From Dermatemys mawii (lineage: Eukaryota; Chordata; Testudines; Dermatemydidae): 64,000 nt of DNA. The stretch is taken from NCBI GenBank assembly GCA_007922305.1, contig ML677386.1:9060222-9124221 (forward strand), in the 5' to 3' direction. Both the position numbers and the translations under genes were made by a program. Within the stretch, counting starts at the first letter, position 1, and each line of letters starts with the position of its first letter. The notes below the pieces were generated by a model, which saw nothing but the letters and a program-made list of their open reading frames with translations, ran no database searches and was not told the DNA's origin. This document shows, in pieces, positions 46,590-58,975 of this stretch.

Positions 46590-46815
46590 CTCTTTGCTTG
46601 AAAGGGGTAGTAAGGCTAGTCGTAGCTAGGGCATGTAATGGGACTTGAAACCTCAGTTCAATTCCCAGTTCAGCCAGAGACTAGTGTAAACTAGTCACTT
46701 AGTTTCCTCAGTTCTCCACCTGTAAAATACTTCCCTGTTTCTCAGAGATATTGTGGGAATAAAGTCCATTAATGATTGTGAGGTGCTCAGATACCATAGC
46801 CATGAAGGGCCAGTT
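46590..46815 (+). repeat. MIR-type SINE, sense, nearly full length
   Basis: CAGTTCAATTCCCAGTTCAG (RNA polymerase III B-box region), TAAACTAGTCACTTAGTTTC, CTCCACCTGTAAAATACTTC and GAGGTGCTCAGATACCATAG occur in MIR order. Confidence 0.75.
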
Positions 46816-47853
46816 AAGTACCTAGATCGATTATTTTTTTTTAACCTCTAAGCCTTAGTACAACATCTCTGCAGCAGCCAAGTCCCAGTTATGGCCTATT
46901 TGAGAATGTAAGTATAAGTTTAGTGGTACACAGGCCTTATCCTGCTCCTCTGAACAGGGGTGAATTTAATCCTTTATGAGCCAGGGATGGAAGTCATCTC
47001 TTGCAGTTTAGAAGGGATGCAGGAATCCCACCATGGATAAATCTCTCCCATGTATTCCCTCATTTAACACATGCCCCATGCTCCTTCCTTTACTTCATAC
47101 AGGGCTAAAGTGAGATACGGCATCATGAGCGGGGACTATAAATTCCCCACCAATTTGGTCTCTGAACATGCACACACCAAAGAGAAAAGAAAATGGGAAC
47201 CCAAATGCACACCCAGAACATACTGTAAACACTTTGGAATAGCTGTTGCTCTCTGTATTTAAAATTTACTTTGGGAAATAAGTGGAGGACAGGGGAGAGG
47301 TGGAAGAGAAGAAGCAGCCTGAGGATGGCTCTGATCTATCCAAATATTTTTGTTCTTAATCAGTTAGCTAATCCCATTTTTTAAGGCTTGACATTTCAGT
47401 CTTCTACTTTCCTATCATTATTTATTAAATCAAGATAAGCACCTCTTTTCTAGAGAGGCTGGAGAATGCAGTCATATAATGCCTCCCAGATATGCACCAG
47501 TGCTTCAGAGAGCTTCACGGTGGAATTAGAATAATCTTTATGTATCCTCTTAGTTTGCTATCCTATTAAAAGTGAGACTGGGACCAAGAGATTTTTAGTT
47601 TCAGAGATTTAGCATATGCAACAAAGAAGCTCTAAAAAAAGTGTGCAGATACAGATTTTTTTCCTGCACTGTCAAGGAGGATAATAAAATTTCTGCGAAT
47701 AAAAACTGAAGGATGCAGAATATTTCTTCTGCATCTGAAAACTAGCCTGACCAAAAGCCATGCTAAAGTGTGTCACTTTTAAATCTAAAGCAGGCCTAAA
47801 TGTGAATCCTGGTTAAAAAGCAGCCGAGGTTTGTCTGAGCAAGGGGGAGTCTA

Positions 47854-48222
47854 CGACTACATCTACACTGTACACTAAGCCCAGGCTCTGACTCCCATTT
47901 GAGCCCAAGCCCCACTTCCAGCCACACACAAATCAGTCAGATTCGGAACAGCAAGCCTTCAGGTCCTATGACCTATTGGGGGCAGTCAGAGCTGGAGTCC
48001 TGCTGTAATTCAGGTCCAAGCCCTGTTGTTTTACAGTGTGGATGCAGCTCAAGCCAAGACCCAAGTCATGAGATCTGTGTAGCGCAATATGGATGCTTTA
48101 ACATAGCTGAGACCCAGGTCAGGCAGTTGTAAACCAGGTTTACAATGCAGCATGTTTGGGCTTGAAAATACTGAGTCCACAAGCCTGGGCACACCTGTGT
48201 TTACAATGTAGTGTAGCTATAC
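47854..48222. mobile_element. MITE, about 370 bp
   Basis: GACTACATCTACACTGTACA and TTTACAATGTAGTGTAGCTA are diverged inverted ends. Interior phrases such as AAGCCCAGGCTCTGA are shared with 39588-39915. Confidence 0.55.
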
Positions 48223-48814
48223 CGTATGTTCTCTGAATGTGCTGAATTTAGTCACGTTCCTGTGGGGAGAGTGATACAGGAGACAACAGCGTCAGGGTCT
48301 TGAGAAGAGACACAGGTAAAGCCACTAAAAAAGCCAATGTATCATTAGGACAGTTGCTGTTGCCAGTGTAGATGAACACATAGCTTGTAATAATAATAGA
48401 AGCAATGCAAGAGTGTAAAGGGGAGAAAGAGATAATAAGAAAATTATCACAGCACGTCTCAGGGACACATGATAGATCTTGTTGGAGAAATGGAAAATTA
48501 AAAAGACCTTTGCACAATGGCAATCCAATATACAATGCAAAGAAAACAATCTCATTTCACTCTCATTTCATTTCTCATTTATCACTATTCAGCCAAGAGA
48601 GTGAAATGCCAAATGGGCATTTTAACTTTTTGAGGGCAAGCTGATCAGCTCACAATTACATTAGAATCTGATGCTAACTTTCAGTAGCTTTAACACACAC
48701 ACCCCCTTCAGCACTGAGAGAAGTGCAGCTCATGTGCGTTACTCCTGTTTCCCTCCACTGTGTTCTACAAATTCTTATGCCTCCAGGGCATCTCTGCCCA
48801 GCAAAAAAAAAAAA

Positions 48815-48830
48815 CCACACACACACACAT
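48815..48830. repeat. Short (CA)n microsatellite
   Basis: CCACACACACACACAT after an A run, followed by CT-rich repeats. Confidence 0.85.
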
Positions 48831-49454
48831 TCACACTCTCTCACTCTCACTCTGCATTGGTGAAGCTTTTCAGATGGTTATGGATAGAGTGGGTATCTAA
48901 GAGTGTCTCTTTTCACTAAGATGCCATTTCTAGTCGCTGGTATATGCAAGTCAGAGAATTCTAAAAGCTCAGGACGGCCTCAACAAGTGTGCAAGCAACT
49001 CTGGATCTTTGGGCCCACGTGCAGATCCAGCAACTCAAGTGTACAAACCAACTTTTCCATGTTTTTGCTTGGGATCACTGTCAGATTATGCAGTCTATAG
49101 TTACCCAGGTCACCCTATTTACCCTTTTAAAATATTTTCACATTAGATTTTTTCTGCCCTCTGGAACTTCCCCAGCATTCCAAGAAGTGATTCAAATCAA
49201 CACTATCTTTCCCCAAGGTTTTTCTTTAATGGGTATTTCCTATGGATTTATTAAGCATCTCTCTCAGGCCCAGTCTCATAGTTTACATGACACTAACCAA
49301 GATCAGGGCATAAACTGCAGCTGGGGGAAGAGAGGATGGGCCTGAATTTAGATTCTTCTGTTTTTGGCCTGCTACCCAGATGGGGAGTTTGGCTCAGGAT
49401 TTGCTTCTTTGCTCTCCTGCTGCTCAGGGGTCATGGTAGATTACTGCTTTAACA

Positions 49455-49990
49455 TGAGCTCTCAGTGCAGTGTTGTAGCTAAGAGGGTGAACATGATCTT
49501 TAGCAATATAGGCAAGAGAATATCAAGTAGGAGCAGAGAGGTTGTGGTACCACTATTGCTCTGTATACAGCAATAGTGAGACCATTACCAACTGCTGTAA
49601 CCAGTTCAGGTTTCCACACTCCAAAAAAAAGAAGTTGAAGAAAATTAGAAAAGGATTCAGCAAAGAACTACAAGAATGATTCAAGGTCTGGAAAACATAC
49701 CTTATACTGAGAGAGACTTACAAACTCAATATATTTAGTTTATCCAAGAGACAACTAAGGGGTGACTTGATCAAGGTCTAAAGGTACCCTCATGGAAAAG
49801 AGTTCTGAAAGTAAATGACTCTTTAATCCAGCAGAGCACAGCAAGATCCAAAGGTTGGAAGCTGAAACTTGACCAATTCAAACTGGAAATAATGTGCAAA
49901 TTTTTAACAGTGAAGGTGATTAACCATTGTAACAGCTTACATGGGGATGTAGTGGTTTCTTCTTTGTTTGCAGTCTTCAAATCAAGAATG
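49455..49990 (+). mobile_element. CR1 LINE fragment, old subfamily, sense
   Basis: Follows the CR1 3' ORF2 and UTR order: CTCTCAGTGCAGTGTTGTAG (SVVAKRVN wording), GTTGTGGTACCACTATTGCT, CCAGTTCAGGTTTCCACACT, AACTAAGGGGTGACTTGATC. Frames are broken. Confidence 0.75.
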
Positions 49991-49994
49991 TAGA

Positions 49995-50405
49995 CCCATC
50001 TAAAAGGTATGCTTTCCAGAGAAGAGCAACAAAAATGATGAAAGATTTAGAAAATCTAACCTACGAGAAAACCTTAAAAAATTGGGCATGTTTAGTCTTT
50101 ATAACTGTCTTCAAATGTGTTATTAAAAGGACCAGTTGTCTTCCTTATGCACTGAAGGTAGGACAAGTAGTAATTGGCTTAATATGCAACAAGAGATTAA
50201 AGTTAGACATTAGGAAAAACTAACTTACTATATGGTTAAATGCTGGGACAGATCACCTCAGGAGGTGAAATCCCAGTCATTGGAAGCTTTAAGAACCAGT
50301 TAGACGAACATCTGTTAGGCCTGGTCTAAGTTTACTTGGTCCTGCCTCGTCCCTAAGGGCTAGACCAAAGGGTCGTTTCCAGCTCTATACTTCTATGGTT
50401 TCTAT
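49995..50405 (+). mobile_element. CR1 LINE fragment, sense
   Basis: CAGAGAAGAGCAACAAAAAT GATG, AAAGTTAGACATTAGGAAAA, TCACCTCAGGAGGTGAAATC and the CR1-type end TTTCCAGCTCTATACTTCTA TGG. Confidence 0.85.
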
Positions 50406-50439
50406 GCTCTAGTCCACTGAGAAATAATGGCTTTAATGT

Positions 50440-50535
50440 AGAAATTATTGCTAAGGTTCTATGGCCTGCTAGACATGAGCGCAGATTAGATCATCATAAT
50501 GGTCCATTCTAGCTTTAAAATTTATGGATTATGAT
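50440..50535 (+). mobile_element. CR1 3'-end fragment
   Basis: AGATTAGATCATCATAATGG TCCATTCTAGCTTTAAAAT is the 3' end of another CR1 subfamily, directly behind the previous copy. Confidence 0.65.
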
Positions 50536-51934
50536 TAACAAAGTAATCAACGATCACAAGGAAAAGAAACACTTGACAACTGCTCTAAATGCTCTCTAGC
50601 TGTGTGTATGACACCTAGAATTTAGCTCTAAGGGCAGTTGAATATAGGCAGGTGAAACTGAGCATTAAGAAGGGGTTTTCTGCAAATCTTTCCTGAACAG
50701 CGGAGATTGAAGCGATCATAAAATATAGCTCTGTTCCGAAGCCTGACTAGCCAGGCAGGAACGGACAAAGAAACACTAACATGCATGCATTCCATAGACA
50801 GCAGACAGGGCAGACTTCAGGGATCTTTGATCTGCATTACCACAGTGGGCTGTCCGGGAATACTCACGGCCTTCAGGGAATGACATGCAGCTGTGATAGC
50901 CATACAAAGAACTGAGAGATTGAAAAGCCAGTCTCCTAATTGTAGCTCACTACGGGCTTCTTAACATCAATCTCTTCCATCTCTGCCTAAACCACCTGTG
51001 TCATCTGCCACCAACGGCTTGGACAATTGCAGCCCCAGCTGGGAAAGCCCCAGCCTTAGAGGCATTAGCAGGGAATTGAATCGGAGTGGAAAGCTCGCTC
51101 TCTGCGGAGCATTATGCCTTCTGCTGACTTGTCTCCTGAGAATCTGACTGAATAGAACAATGCAAATAGAGAAAAAGGGGTTAAATGAGTTTATCTCAAG
51201 TAACCGATTAACTCAACAGGGCTTTATGAAAATTGCACTAATCGACTAACGGAAGGAGAATTCCATGACTACTTAGTTTCACAGAAACAGAAGTAAGGTA
51301 TCAAGTTACAAGCATGACACCATCAGAACTAAGCGTTCATTGACTAATTTATCCGGAGGGCAGGACACTTGCCCTGATTCTGAGCTGTTCAGTCCAGCAA
51401 TGGGAGGACAGAGTTGGCTGCACACAGCCTTTGTAGCTCTGGGATTCCCACAAAAGGGTAGGTTCAGACTCCAGCATAAACTAGAACAAGCCCAGGGTGC
51501 AAGTACCAACTTGCACCTCATCTACAACAGTCTCCAGAGGATAACTTGGCAGCCAAGAATAGTCAAAACATTACACATTCTGGACACAGACCACCCTCCC
51601 CCAACATGTCCCTGCCAACTACCAGCAAGTCCCTGTGCTACTTGGAGATTCAGCACAGGGCCATTCCAGCAGCCATATATTACATGAGAACTATGCTGGG
51701 ACAGTTCACTGGTGAGGTGGTTCAACTGCTCTCCGCCACTGACACCATATAAAGGGGCCTGAACACAGTCCAGTATTGGAGCTTTTGTTTCTAGCTGGCT
51801 GCACAAGGTGCTGGCTTTTCAAAGCTGACACTCTGAGTGACAAAGAGAAGACATGGCCAACTAAACTAAATTTAAGAAGAGAGAAAGAAATAAACACAAT
51901 AGCCAATATTTATTGTATATCCTATGAACTTACC

Positions 51935-52579
51935 CAGGGATGGGCAAACTTTTTGGCCTGAGGGCCACATCTGGGTATAGAAATTGTACGGCAGGCCAGG
52001 AATGTTCATGAAATTGGGGGTTGGGGTGTGGGAGGGCTCCAGATGGGGGTGTAGGCTCTGAGGTAGGGCTGGGGATGAGGAGTTGGAGGTGCAGGAGGGT
52101 GCTCCAGACTGGGGCCAAGGGGTTTGGAGGGCAGGAGGGGGAGCGGGACTGGGGTTGGGGCGTGGGAGGGGGGCCAGGAGGGCAGGGTCCGGGCACGCTT
52201 ACCTCAAACAGCTCCCAGAAACAGCTTCATGTTCCCACTCCTGCTCCTACGCGGAGGCGCAGCTCTGGGTGCTGGCCTGTCTATAGGTGCCAGCCCTGTA
52301 GCTCCCCATTGGCTGTGGTTCCAGGCCAATGGGAGCTGCAGAGGTGGTGCGTGGGGTGCGGGCAGTGTGTGGAGCCCTCTGGCTGCCCCATAACTATGAG
52401 CGGAGAGGGGACATGCCACTTCTTCTGGGAGCAGGGGAGAGTGGCGCAAGGCCCCCAACCTCACTCCCCAGCTGGAGTGGGGCGAGCCTCAGACCCCACT
52501 TCCTGGCGGGAGCTCAAGGGTCAGATTAAGACATCTGGAGGGCTGGATGTGGCCCCTGGGCCTAATTTGTTCACCTCTG
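51935..52579. mobile_element. hAT-type nonautonomous element, 645 bp, with 8-bp target duplication
   Basis: CAGGGATGGGCAAACTTTTT GGCC at the left. The right end GGCCTAATTTGTTCACCTCTG is the inverted partner. The flanks AACTTACC (51927-51934) and AACTTATC (52580-52587) agree at 7 of 8 bases. The interior is very GC-rich, which explains the overlapping frames up to 205 aa. Those are not genes. Confidence 0.9.
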
Positions 52580-53019
52580 AACTTATCACCCCAACAAGAG
52601 GCTGGGATGCCAGAGTTTGCTGTATAACTGATGGTTAGCCCGTGCTACCTTAGAAATATTGGGAAAAAAAAAACCCATCACCTACACAAAACAACTGATT
52701 TCTGCTCCACATCCCACTCTCCAAATTAAGATTGTTTTTTTAAAAAAAGTCTTAGCCTTTTCTTCTTGTTTTTGTTTGGAATTTGTCTTTATTGTCAAGA
52801 AGAAAATGAAGTGATCCCTATTATGATTTCAAATACCATTATCATTTGGTACCATTATATGCACCTATAATATGCTGGTGTGATAAGGGTACTGACCCTT
52901 TCTCCAATCATCATCAGCCTTTAGAATGGTTGCTAGGTAGGTCTAGTGCCAGCCCCATTCTAATCAGGCCACTGCATCCCTCCTGGATGATTTAAAAAGA
53001 TAAACTGTGGTATAGTTTT

Positions 53020-53222
53020 ATTTCACTAAGAGGGTAGTGAGGCACTGGAATGGGTTACCTAGGGAAGTGGTGGAATCTCCATCCTTAGAGGTTTTTAAGG
53101 CCCGGCTTGACAAAGCCCTGACTGGGATGATTTAGTTGGGGTTGGTCCTGCTTTAAGCAGTAGGTTGGACTAGATGACCTCCTGAGGTCTCTTTCAACCC
53201 TAATATTCTATGATTCTATGAT
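53020..53222 (+). mobile_element. CR1 3'-end fragment, sense
   Basis: AATGGGTTACCTAGGGAAGT, GAGGTTTTTAAGGCCCGGCT, TTGGACTAGATGACCTCCTG and the terminal ATTCTATGATTCTATGAT octamer repeats are the classic sauropsid CR1 3' end. It looks like the youngest CR1 in the window. Confidence 0.95.
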
Positions 53223-53285
53223 AGCGTGCCCAGGTTGGGGGAGGTAGATGGCTTGGGCTAGCAAAATGGAAGGCATTTGCATCTG

Positions 53286-53372
53286 TTCACATTGGGCTCA
53301 ATCCAGTGCCCACTGAAGACAATGAGAATCTTTCTGTTGATTTCAATGAGAGATCAAGCCCATTGTCGGCTT
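53286..53372. repeat. Palindromic repeat, 'ggctcaatcc / ttgatttcaatg' family
   Basis: TTGGGCTCAATCCAGTGCCC and GATTTCAATGAGAGATCAAG CCCA form an inverted pair. Confidence 0.5.
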
Positions 53373-53429
53373 AGATTCTTGAATACCTGAAACTCCTGAA
53401 TCTGAAGCCAAAGCCCACAACTAGAGCCA

Positions 53430-53486
53430 TGAATAACGTCCCAATGAGGTAGGGAAGTGAGGTGTCCCCATTTTACAGATGGATAG
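53430..53486 (-). repeat. MIR-type SINE, antisense, part 1 (split by a MITE)
   Basis: GAGGTAGGGAAGTGAGGTGT CCCCATTTTACAGATGG is the antisense MIR core. It stops at the MITE and resumes at 53788. Confidence 0.7.
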
Positions 53487-53787
53487 TTATGCTTGTCTGC
53501 ACAAGCAATTTGTGTGAGTCAAGCTGGGTTGTGAATCTGCCCTGCACTAGCCTGCTGCACACTAACTGTTCATGTGCACCCCGTTAACATGCATTCACAA
53601 TTCATTAGAGCAGTTTGAGCATAATTATTAGAGCACCATTTCAAAGAAGACTAGAACAAAGTGCTCTAACAACCTATTAATATGCATCAGCAGAGTGCAT
53701 ATGAAGAGTTAGACAGTGGAAGGCTAGTGCAGGGCAGATTTACACCCTAGCTTGCCACAAACTAATTGTTCATGTAGACAAGCCCTA
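53487..53787. mobile_element. MITE, about 300 bp, nested in a MIR
   Basis: GCTTGTCTGCACAAGCAATT at the left and AATTGTTCATGTAGACAAGC at the right are inverted ends. TTA and TAA lie at the borders, compatible with a TWA target. The interior is weakly self-complementary (CCCTGCACTAGCCTGCTGCA against TAGTGCAGGGCAG). Confidence 0.75.
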
Positions 53788-53890
53788 AGTGACCTTTTTC
53801 AAGATCACACAGAAATCCTCTGGCAGAGAGGGAACTAAAGTCTGGTCTCTCAAGTACCCAGCAGAACCTCCTGCATTTCTAGTATACAAG
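53788..53890 (-). repeat. MIR-type SINE, antisense, part 2
   Basis: AGTGACCTTTTTCAAGATCA CACAG then CTCTGGCAGAGAGGGAACTA continues the SINE interrupted at 53486. Confidence 0.7.
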
Positions 53891-53954
53891 TGCTTCCACA
53901 CACCTCCAATCAGGGAACAGAAACAATATCATGTGACATATCTGACCAATTACA

Positions 53955-54060
53955 GTTTAGGGCTGGTCTATACAATCAGTTAGTGAAAGGCAAGCCAGGA
54001 TGTAAATCTTCAGTACAGCAGCTTCCTGTGCAGTAACTCACTGTGGACACTTGTAGCCTA
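53955..54060. repeat. Half of a MITE of the 53487 type
   Basis: GGGCTGGTCTATACAATCAG ... CAGTAACTCACTGTGGACAC. A related half, with the opposite terminus (CCATGTAGACCGGCCC), lies at 54850-54995. Whether they are ends of one disrupted element is unclear. Confidence 0.4.
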
Positions 54061-54849
54061 TAGAGATGACTCTTGCTTATGATATATAGAAATGTGTGGA
54101 AATGTAAATAGGCACAAAAATCTATTGCCTAAAAATAGACTTGACAATAGTTAAGCCAAGCCTGGTAAAGGATGAGTGAAGTAAAGTGAGACCACCCAGG
54201 GGCAAGTGAGAGAGAAATTATGGCATAATCCCAGGTCATGTTGCAATATATTTTGGGCCTAACTGGTTTTTACAAGAATTTTTAGATAAAATATTAATGT
54301 CTTAAAAAATGCTTCCTATCTTGATACTTACTGGTCTGGCATTTATGCAGATGTTAAGTAAAGATAAGTTTTGTATTAAATAACCAGTGAGGGAGTAGAA
54401 GGTATTTTAATTATGGTAGCAGAAATGTAGATAGGTAAAAGGCAGATTTAATACTAATTAATTATAGGGTGTTATTGTAATTGATTATATATTGATTATA
54501 CATTGATTATTGTAATTAATTTTAGATTAGGCCCACCTATCCACCATTAAGGTATCTTTAGAGAAAGGATTATAGCTATTCTTGCTATACAGGGACTGAT
54601 CATCCCATAATACATCATTTTATCTTAGAATGTGAGTAGCAGCGTGGTGTATGGCTATACTGTAATACCTGTTTGGTTTAACTAATGTTATTTTATATAA
54701 AGTCTTTAATTTCATACTCATTCACAGTCCTTCCACTAAATTAAATCACTGTTACCATGCTGGAGGCTCAAACCTTAAAAAATTCAGTTTGGTTCTATTC
54801 CTTACCATTAAACTACTAATTGGGAAGACAAATCAAAGGTCACGCGCTA

Positions 54850-54995
54850 CTACAGCACAGTGAAAAGTCCTACAGTGTGACTTAGCATACTGTGCTGTAG
54901 CAGTGTCCACATGGCAAGTAACTGCGTGGCAAACGGGTGCTCCATAGAGTCACACCCTGACTTGCTGCACATTAACTCACCATGTAGACCGGCCC
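54850..54995. repeat. MITE-like right half
   Basis: Contains TACAGCACAGTGAAAAGT and the inverted ATACTGTGCTGTAGCAGTG, and ends TCACCATGTAGACCGGCCC. Confidence 0.45.
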
Positions 54996-56247
54996 TAAAT
55001 TACAAAGCTCAAATTTAGACTATTTACACTCAATGCACAAAGAAATTAAATAAATGGTTAATATATTTGAACAAATGCTTTTGAAGAGTTTGTGATCCGC
55101 TCACAGATGTGCTGTGGGTTTGAATACAGGATAAATTAATCAGCTATACTGATCCTTGTGAATGATTGTCTTAGGTCTGATCTACTTGATATAGTTAATT
55201 TCCTCTGTGTGTGAGGCAACATCTTAAACCCTAAAGAGAAAAACAATCCAGAATCATTCCAACACTTGCAGCCATGTCCTGCACTTGTCAGAGCAGCCCT
55301 TGTTTGATCGATATACCACTGGTTATTTTCATTAAAAAGAAGGAAAAGATGGAAGGAACACACAGTTTTGCACTAAGGGACGCTGCTTGTCGTTTCTTAT
55401 TTTCCACAATGAACTGTAGTGACTGCCAACTAGTCTCTCTGCATTAATCCTGCTGTAGATAAGAAATGTCTCCCTTTTCCATAGCCCTCCACGTCACCTT
55501 CCACTGAATGTACCCTCTACCTGTATTGAATTTCTGGCACTACTTGTCATTTTATCTTCTGCGCTGCTGGTAGCGTGCCCGGCCTAATACACAGATGCTG
55601 CATTTCTGCATTAATACCCCCTGGTTATGACAATACAGGGCACAGGGAGCAGAAAGGCATCATCAGCCTTCTTCTGTTGTCTGTACTGTGTGTATGCTTC
55701 TTATAATCATGAATTGGAAATGTAGTATTGATTGGATCTCTTCAAATGCCATTTCTTAATAACCCCATTAAATATAAAGTAGAACTTATGTAGTGGAAGA
55801 AATGGAGGACTGATAGTGTCTCCTGCAAGACAAATTAATCATTGTGTGTTTCTAATTAATGTCTACTCCTCTGCAATTTTAATTCACAAAAGAATCTAGC
55901 CTTTTAGAGTCAACTCAACAGGAGATATATGGGATAGGTGGGCAGGCAATTGTTCAGAGATTTCTTTACTTACTTTCCATGTAAACTGGAAACAGTGTCT
56001 GCTTCTCTGTAGCAAAGAATGTAGCTTCAGATTTTGCTTCTAGGGCTATTAATGGGTACTAAGCCATTTGTTATAGGAGGTGATTTTCAACGCTAGAGAA
56101 TAAGAACAAGATCAATAGAAAAAAGAAAAGAGTCATGACCTTCTGATATGGATTGTCCACCTAAGCTAGCTAAAGAATTAGCCAACGTCTCATGCTCAAA
56201 TATTTCAGTAACCCTCTTGGTTCTTATCCTCACTTATTCTGTGACTT

Positions 56248-56396
56248 CGGGGTGAAATTCACTCCTGGGCAGAGGGCCAGCAAAAGGCATATGCAGCACT
56301 CAAAGTCAGCAAAGGCCTTCAATATAAAGCTTACATATGTCTTGAGTGGTGCACAGACCTTTGAGCACAGGATTGAATTTCATTCTAGGATTAGGA
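56248..56396. repeat. Palindromic 'gtgaaattcac' repeat
   Basis: CGGGGTGAAATTCACTCCTG, GGCATATGCAGCACTCAAAG and the inverted TTGAATTTCATTCTA. Same family as 45405-45515. Confidence 0.5.
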
Positions 56397-56884
56397 ACTT
56401 CAGTATTCTCGTGCAGTTATTTAATTTTCTATATATATTATTTTGACTCTGCTTTCCCGTTTTGATCTCCATAAGTAGCACCTGACTGGCACATCAGGTT
56501 CAAAATTTGCTGGGTTGTAACATCCCATGCCTCAGGGCTGCACATGCAGAAATTGCATCAACATGGAAAGAATAGATTCCAGATGCTACAAAGCTGGTTT
56601 CTTTTGGTCAACGTTAACTGAAAATCTGATATTCTGATGAGAAGGGAGGAAACACATGGGAAGTTAAAATACCTCTGGAAAGCGACTTCACTCTTATACA
56701 CATGTATGCCTCCTGTAGAAGACAGAGGATCCTGGGCTAGAGGGCCTTCTTGTCATTAAAAGAATGACATGTCTTTGGTTCATATAAAACTTTGTTATTG
56801 TAGAAAAACAATGAACACTGGCAAAAGCATTCAACACTTTGAACAACTAGACAGTCATATAGAACTAAGATAACCTAATATAAA

Positions 56885-57110
56885 GGGAGTGTGTTCTGTT
56901 GGTTACAGCAGGGGAGTAAGAGTCAAAAATATCTTGATTCTATTTCTGGCTCTACAACAGACTTACTGAATGATTATGGACAAGTTGGTAAACTTTTTCT
57001 GTGCCTTAGCTTACCTACATTGAAAATGACTAGAACAGCTAAACTACAAGGATGCTGCGGGGCTTAACTAATGTTAAAGGGCTTTATGGCACTCCTTTTT
57101 ACAAAAGCAA
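56885..57110 (+). repeat. MIR-type SINE, sense
   Basis: TTCTATTTCTGGCTCTACAA, TGATTATGGACAAGTTGGTA, TTTTTCTGTGCCTTAGCTTA and GGATGCTGCGGGGCTTAACT are in MIR order. Confidence 0.7.
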
Positions 57111-57699
57111 AAATTGGGTTTGTCCTCATTGGACAACAGAGCCTCTGGCCCTGTAGCCTGCTACGCAATTCCAAAGTCTCTGTCCATCTATTTAAAGTTG
57201 TTTATATCGCTGTGCATCGCTGTGCTCTCCGAGCAAATCTGATCAGCAATAGTGAATTCACAAGTCCTAACAGTCTCTAGCCCTCTAGCAGTCCGAAAAT
57301 ACTCTTTGTTCAGGCCAAGTGAGTTGCACTGAGTTTTCTGTTCCACCCTTTTTTAACTAATGCTAGAATTTAATCTGAGTGCCTCTTTCTTTCTGCCAAA
57401 GGAGCGGTTGGTGTGCACACACTCCTGCCTTCATACAACACTCATCCTGCAGATATCCATCGTGCACCTTACAGAGACAGAGGATAATGATCAGTGGGGT
57501 CACCTTTTTGAAAGTCTTTCTGAAAACCAACATGGTTCCTCAGATCAAAGAAAGAACCTGTGATTGGGCATGTAGCCATCACCCACAGGTTGGCAGGGAA
57601 GAAGTTAATCATGGGTCGGGTGCCTGCCTTTAGTTCAAAATATTGTAAGGTAGTGCTAGACTGGGAAAGATACATGTAATTAATAAATCCTGCCCTTCC

Positions 57700-58085
57700 C
57701 TCCCCCACCCAAGCACATGCTAAAGAGGGGTGTGCTTTAGGCAAGTGGGAGCTGCATCTGGCAGTGAGTCAGAATCTAGAGAAATATTGGTAGAGCAGGA
57801 ATTCATATCCATCAGAGACAAAGAAGTCAGCCCACTCTTCCGTTCGATATAACGGCAGAATTGTAACAAGGTGCACCTGGGAATCCCTCCCAGCACATCA
57901 CTGGGCAAAAAGATGGTTTAATTCTCATCCAAAGGATGACGGATCGCCCTAACAGTGCAGTACTTCTGCTGTAGAACTGCAGTGCAATGTCTGCATCAGG
58001 TGTCCATCCAAACTTTAGTGTAAAACAAACCCATGTCCTGGCCAAGAAGTGATTGCGCTACCAGCTGAATCACACTAATGTGTGA
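57700..58085. other. Repeat-like segment, not identified
   Basis: Mixed composition, with phrases such as AATTCTCATCCAAAGGATGA and GTCTGCATCAGGTGTCCATC that look like an interspersed repeat. I cannot name the family, and no coding signature is visible. Confidence 0.3.
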
Positions 58086-58529
58086 TGCCTTTTGAAGGAG
58101 AATGGGAGAACTTTTATTACAACTGATGTGCAGGAATGTAAGAACCCCCTTGAAGCAGAACCCAGGCTGAGTGTAAAGTGCACTGAATTCCAGCAGGTGC
58201 CATTCACATCAATTAGTTCCGAAAGTGGGTCAGCCTTCCTGCTGCCGTATCCACTTGCTGATTGCCTGAAGCTGACTTCCTGCTATTCGTACCATCTGCT
58301 GACTCCCTTCTGCTGTTCTGTCCACTTCTTTAGAATTTTCCCTGTCAGATCTACCATTTTCCCCACTAAGCGTTTTAAAACTGGGTTGTTTACACCGAAG
58401 AGATTTGAACTGAACAGAGGAGAGGAAGTCAATATTCAGACTAGGAAATGAAAACAGCATATGCTCCACTGCTTTCTTACCCTGCCTACAACAGCATGCC
58501 CACACAAATGGGTTGTACTAGTATAGTAT

Positions 58530-58975
58530 GTCAGGGCACGTGCGCACGCACACACATGCAGAGCGGTGGTGCCAGTTCAGATATTTATTGGGGTGGGGGA
58601 AATCCAGTTCCCACCTGCTCTGTCAAGGACTCTGTTCCAGTCTCCACTCATCCCCTACACTCCTTCAGGGGTCCACACAGTTCATGAGTCGGTGCCACCA
58701 GGAGTCAAGTTTTTGGTGGACTCCCAGTGCTCCGTCACACAGGAACAGGCTCCATAAGCACCAGGTCACAACACCATTCCGCCTGGATGCCCCTCTCATC
58801 TGGAGGAAAAGATGGCCGGGCCAAATTTGAGTGGTGTTGTGACCCCATGCACTAGGTTCCAATGCCACTCACTGAAATTGGGCCTGGCTGCTCCTCTGTC
58901 TGTAGGAAGGGACAGCCAGGTCAAATTTCATTGACATTGCAACCACGTAGCCAGAACAACTCTCGGGAATACTCC
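58530..58975 (-). repeat. GC-richer interspersed repeat with an internal tandem unit
   Basis: GGCCGGGCCAAATTTGAGTG GTGTTGTGACC at about 58814 recurs, diverged, as AGCCAGGTCAAATTTCATTG ACATTGCAACC at about 58913, spacing about 100 bp. The inverted-sense phrase AGCACCAGGTCACAACACC precedes. The superfamily was not recognised. Confidence 0.5.

Noticed and set aside
52021..52638. Longest + strand frames (up to 205 aa) in a GC-rich stretch
   Set aside because: They lie inside a hAT element with inverted ends and a target duplication, and several frames on both strands are open at once because of base composition.
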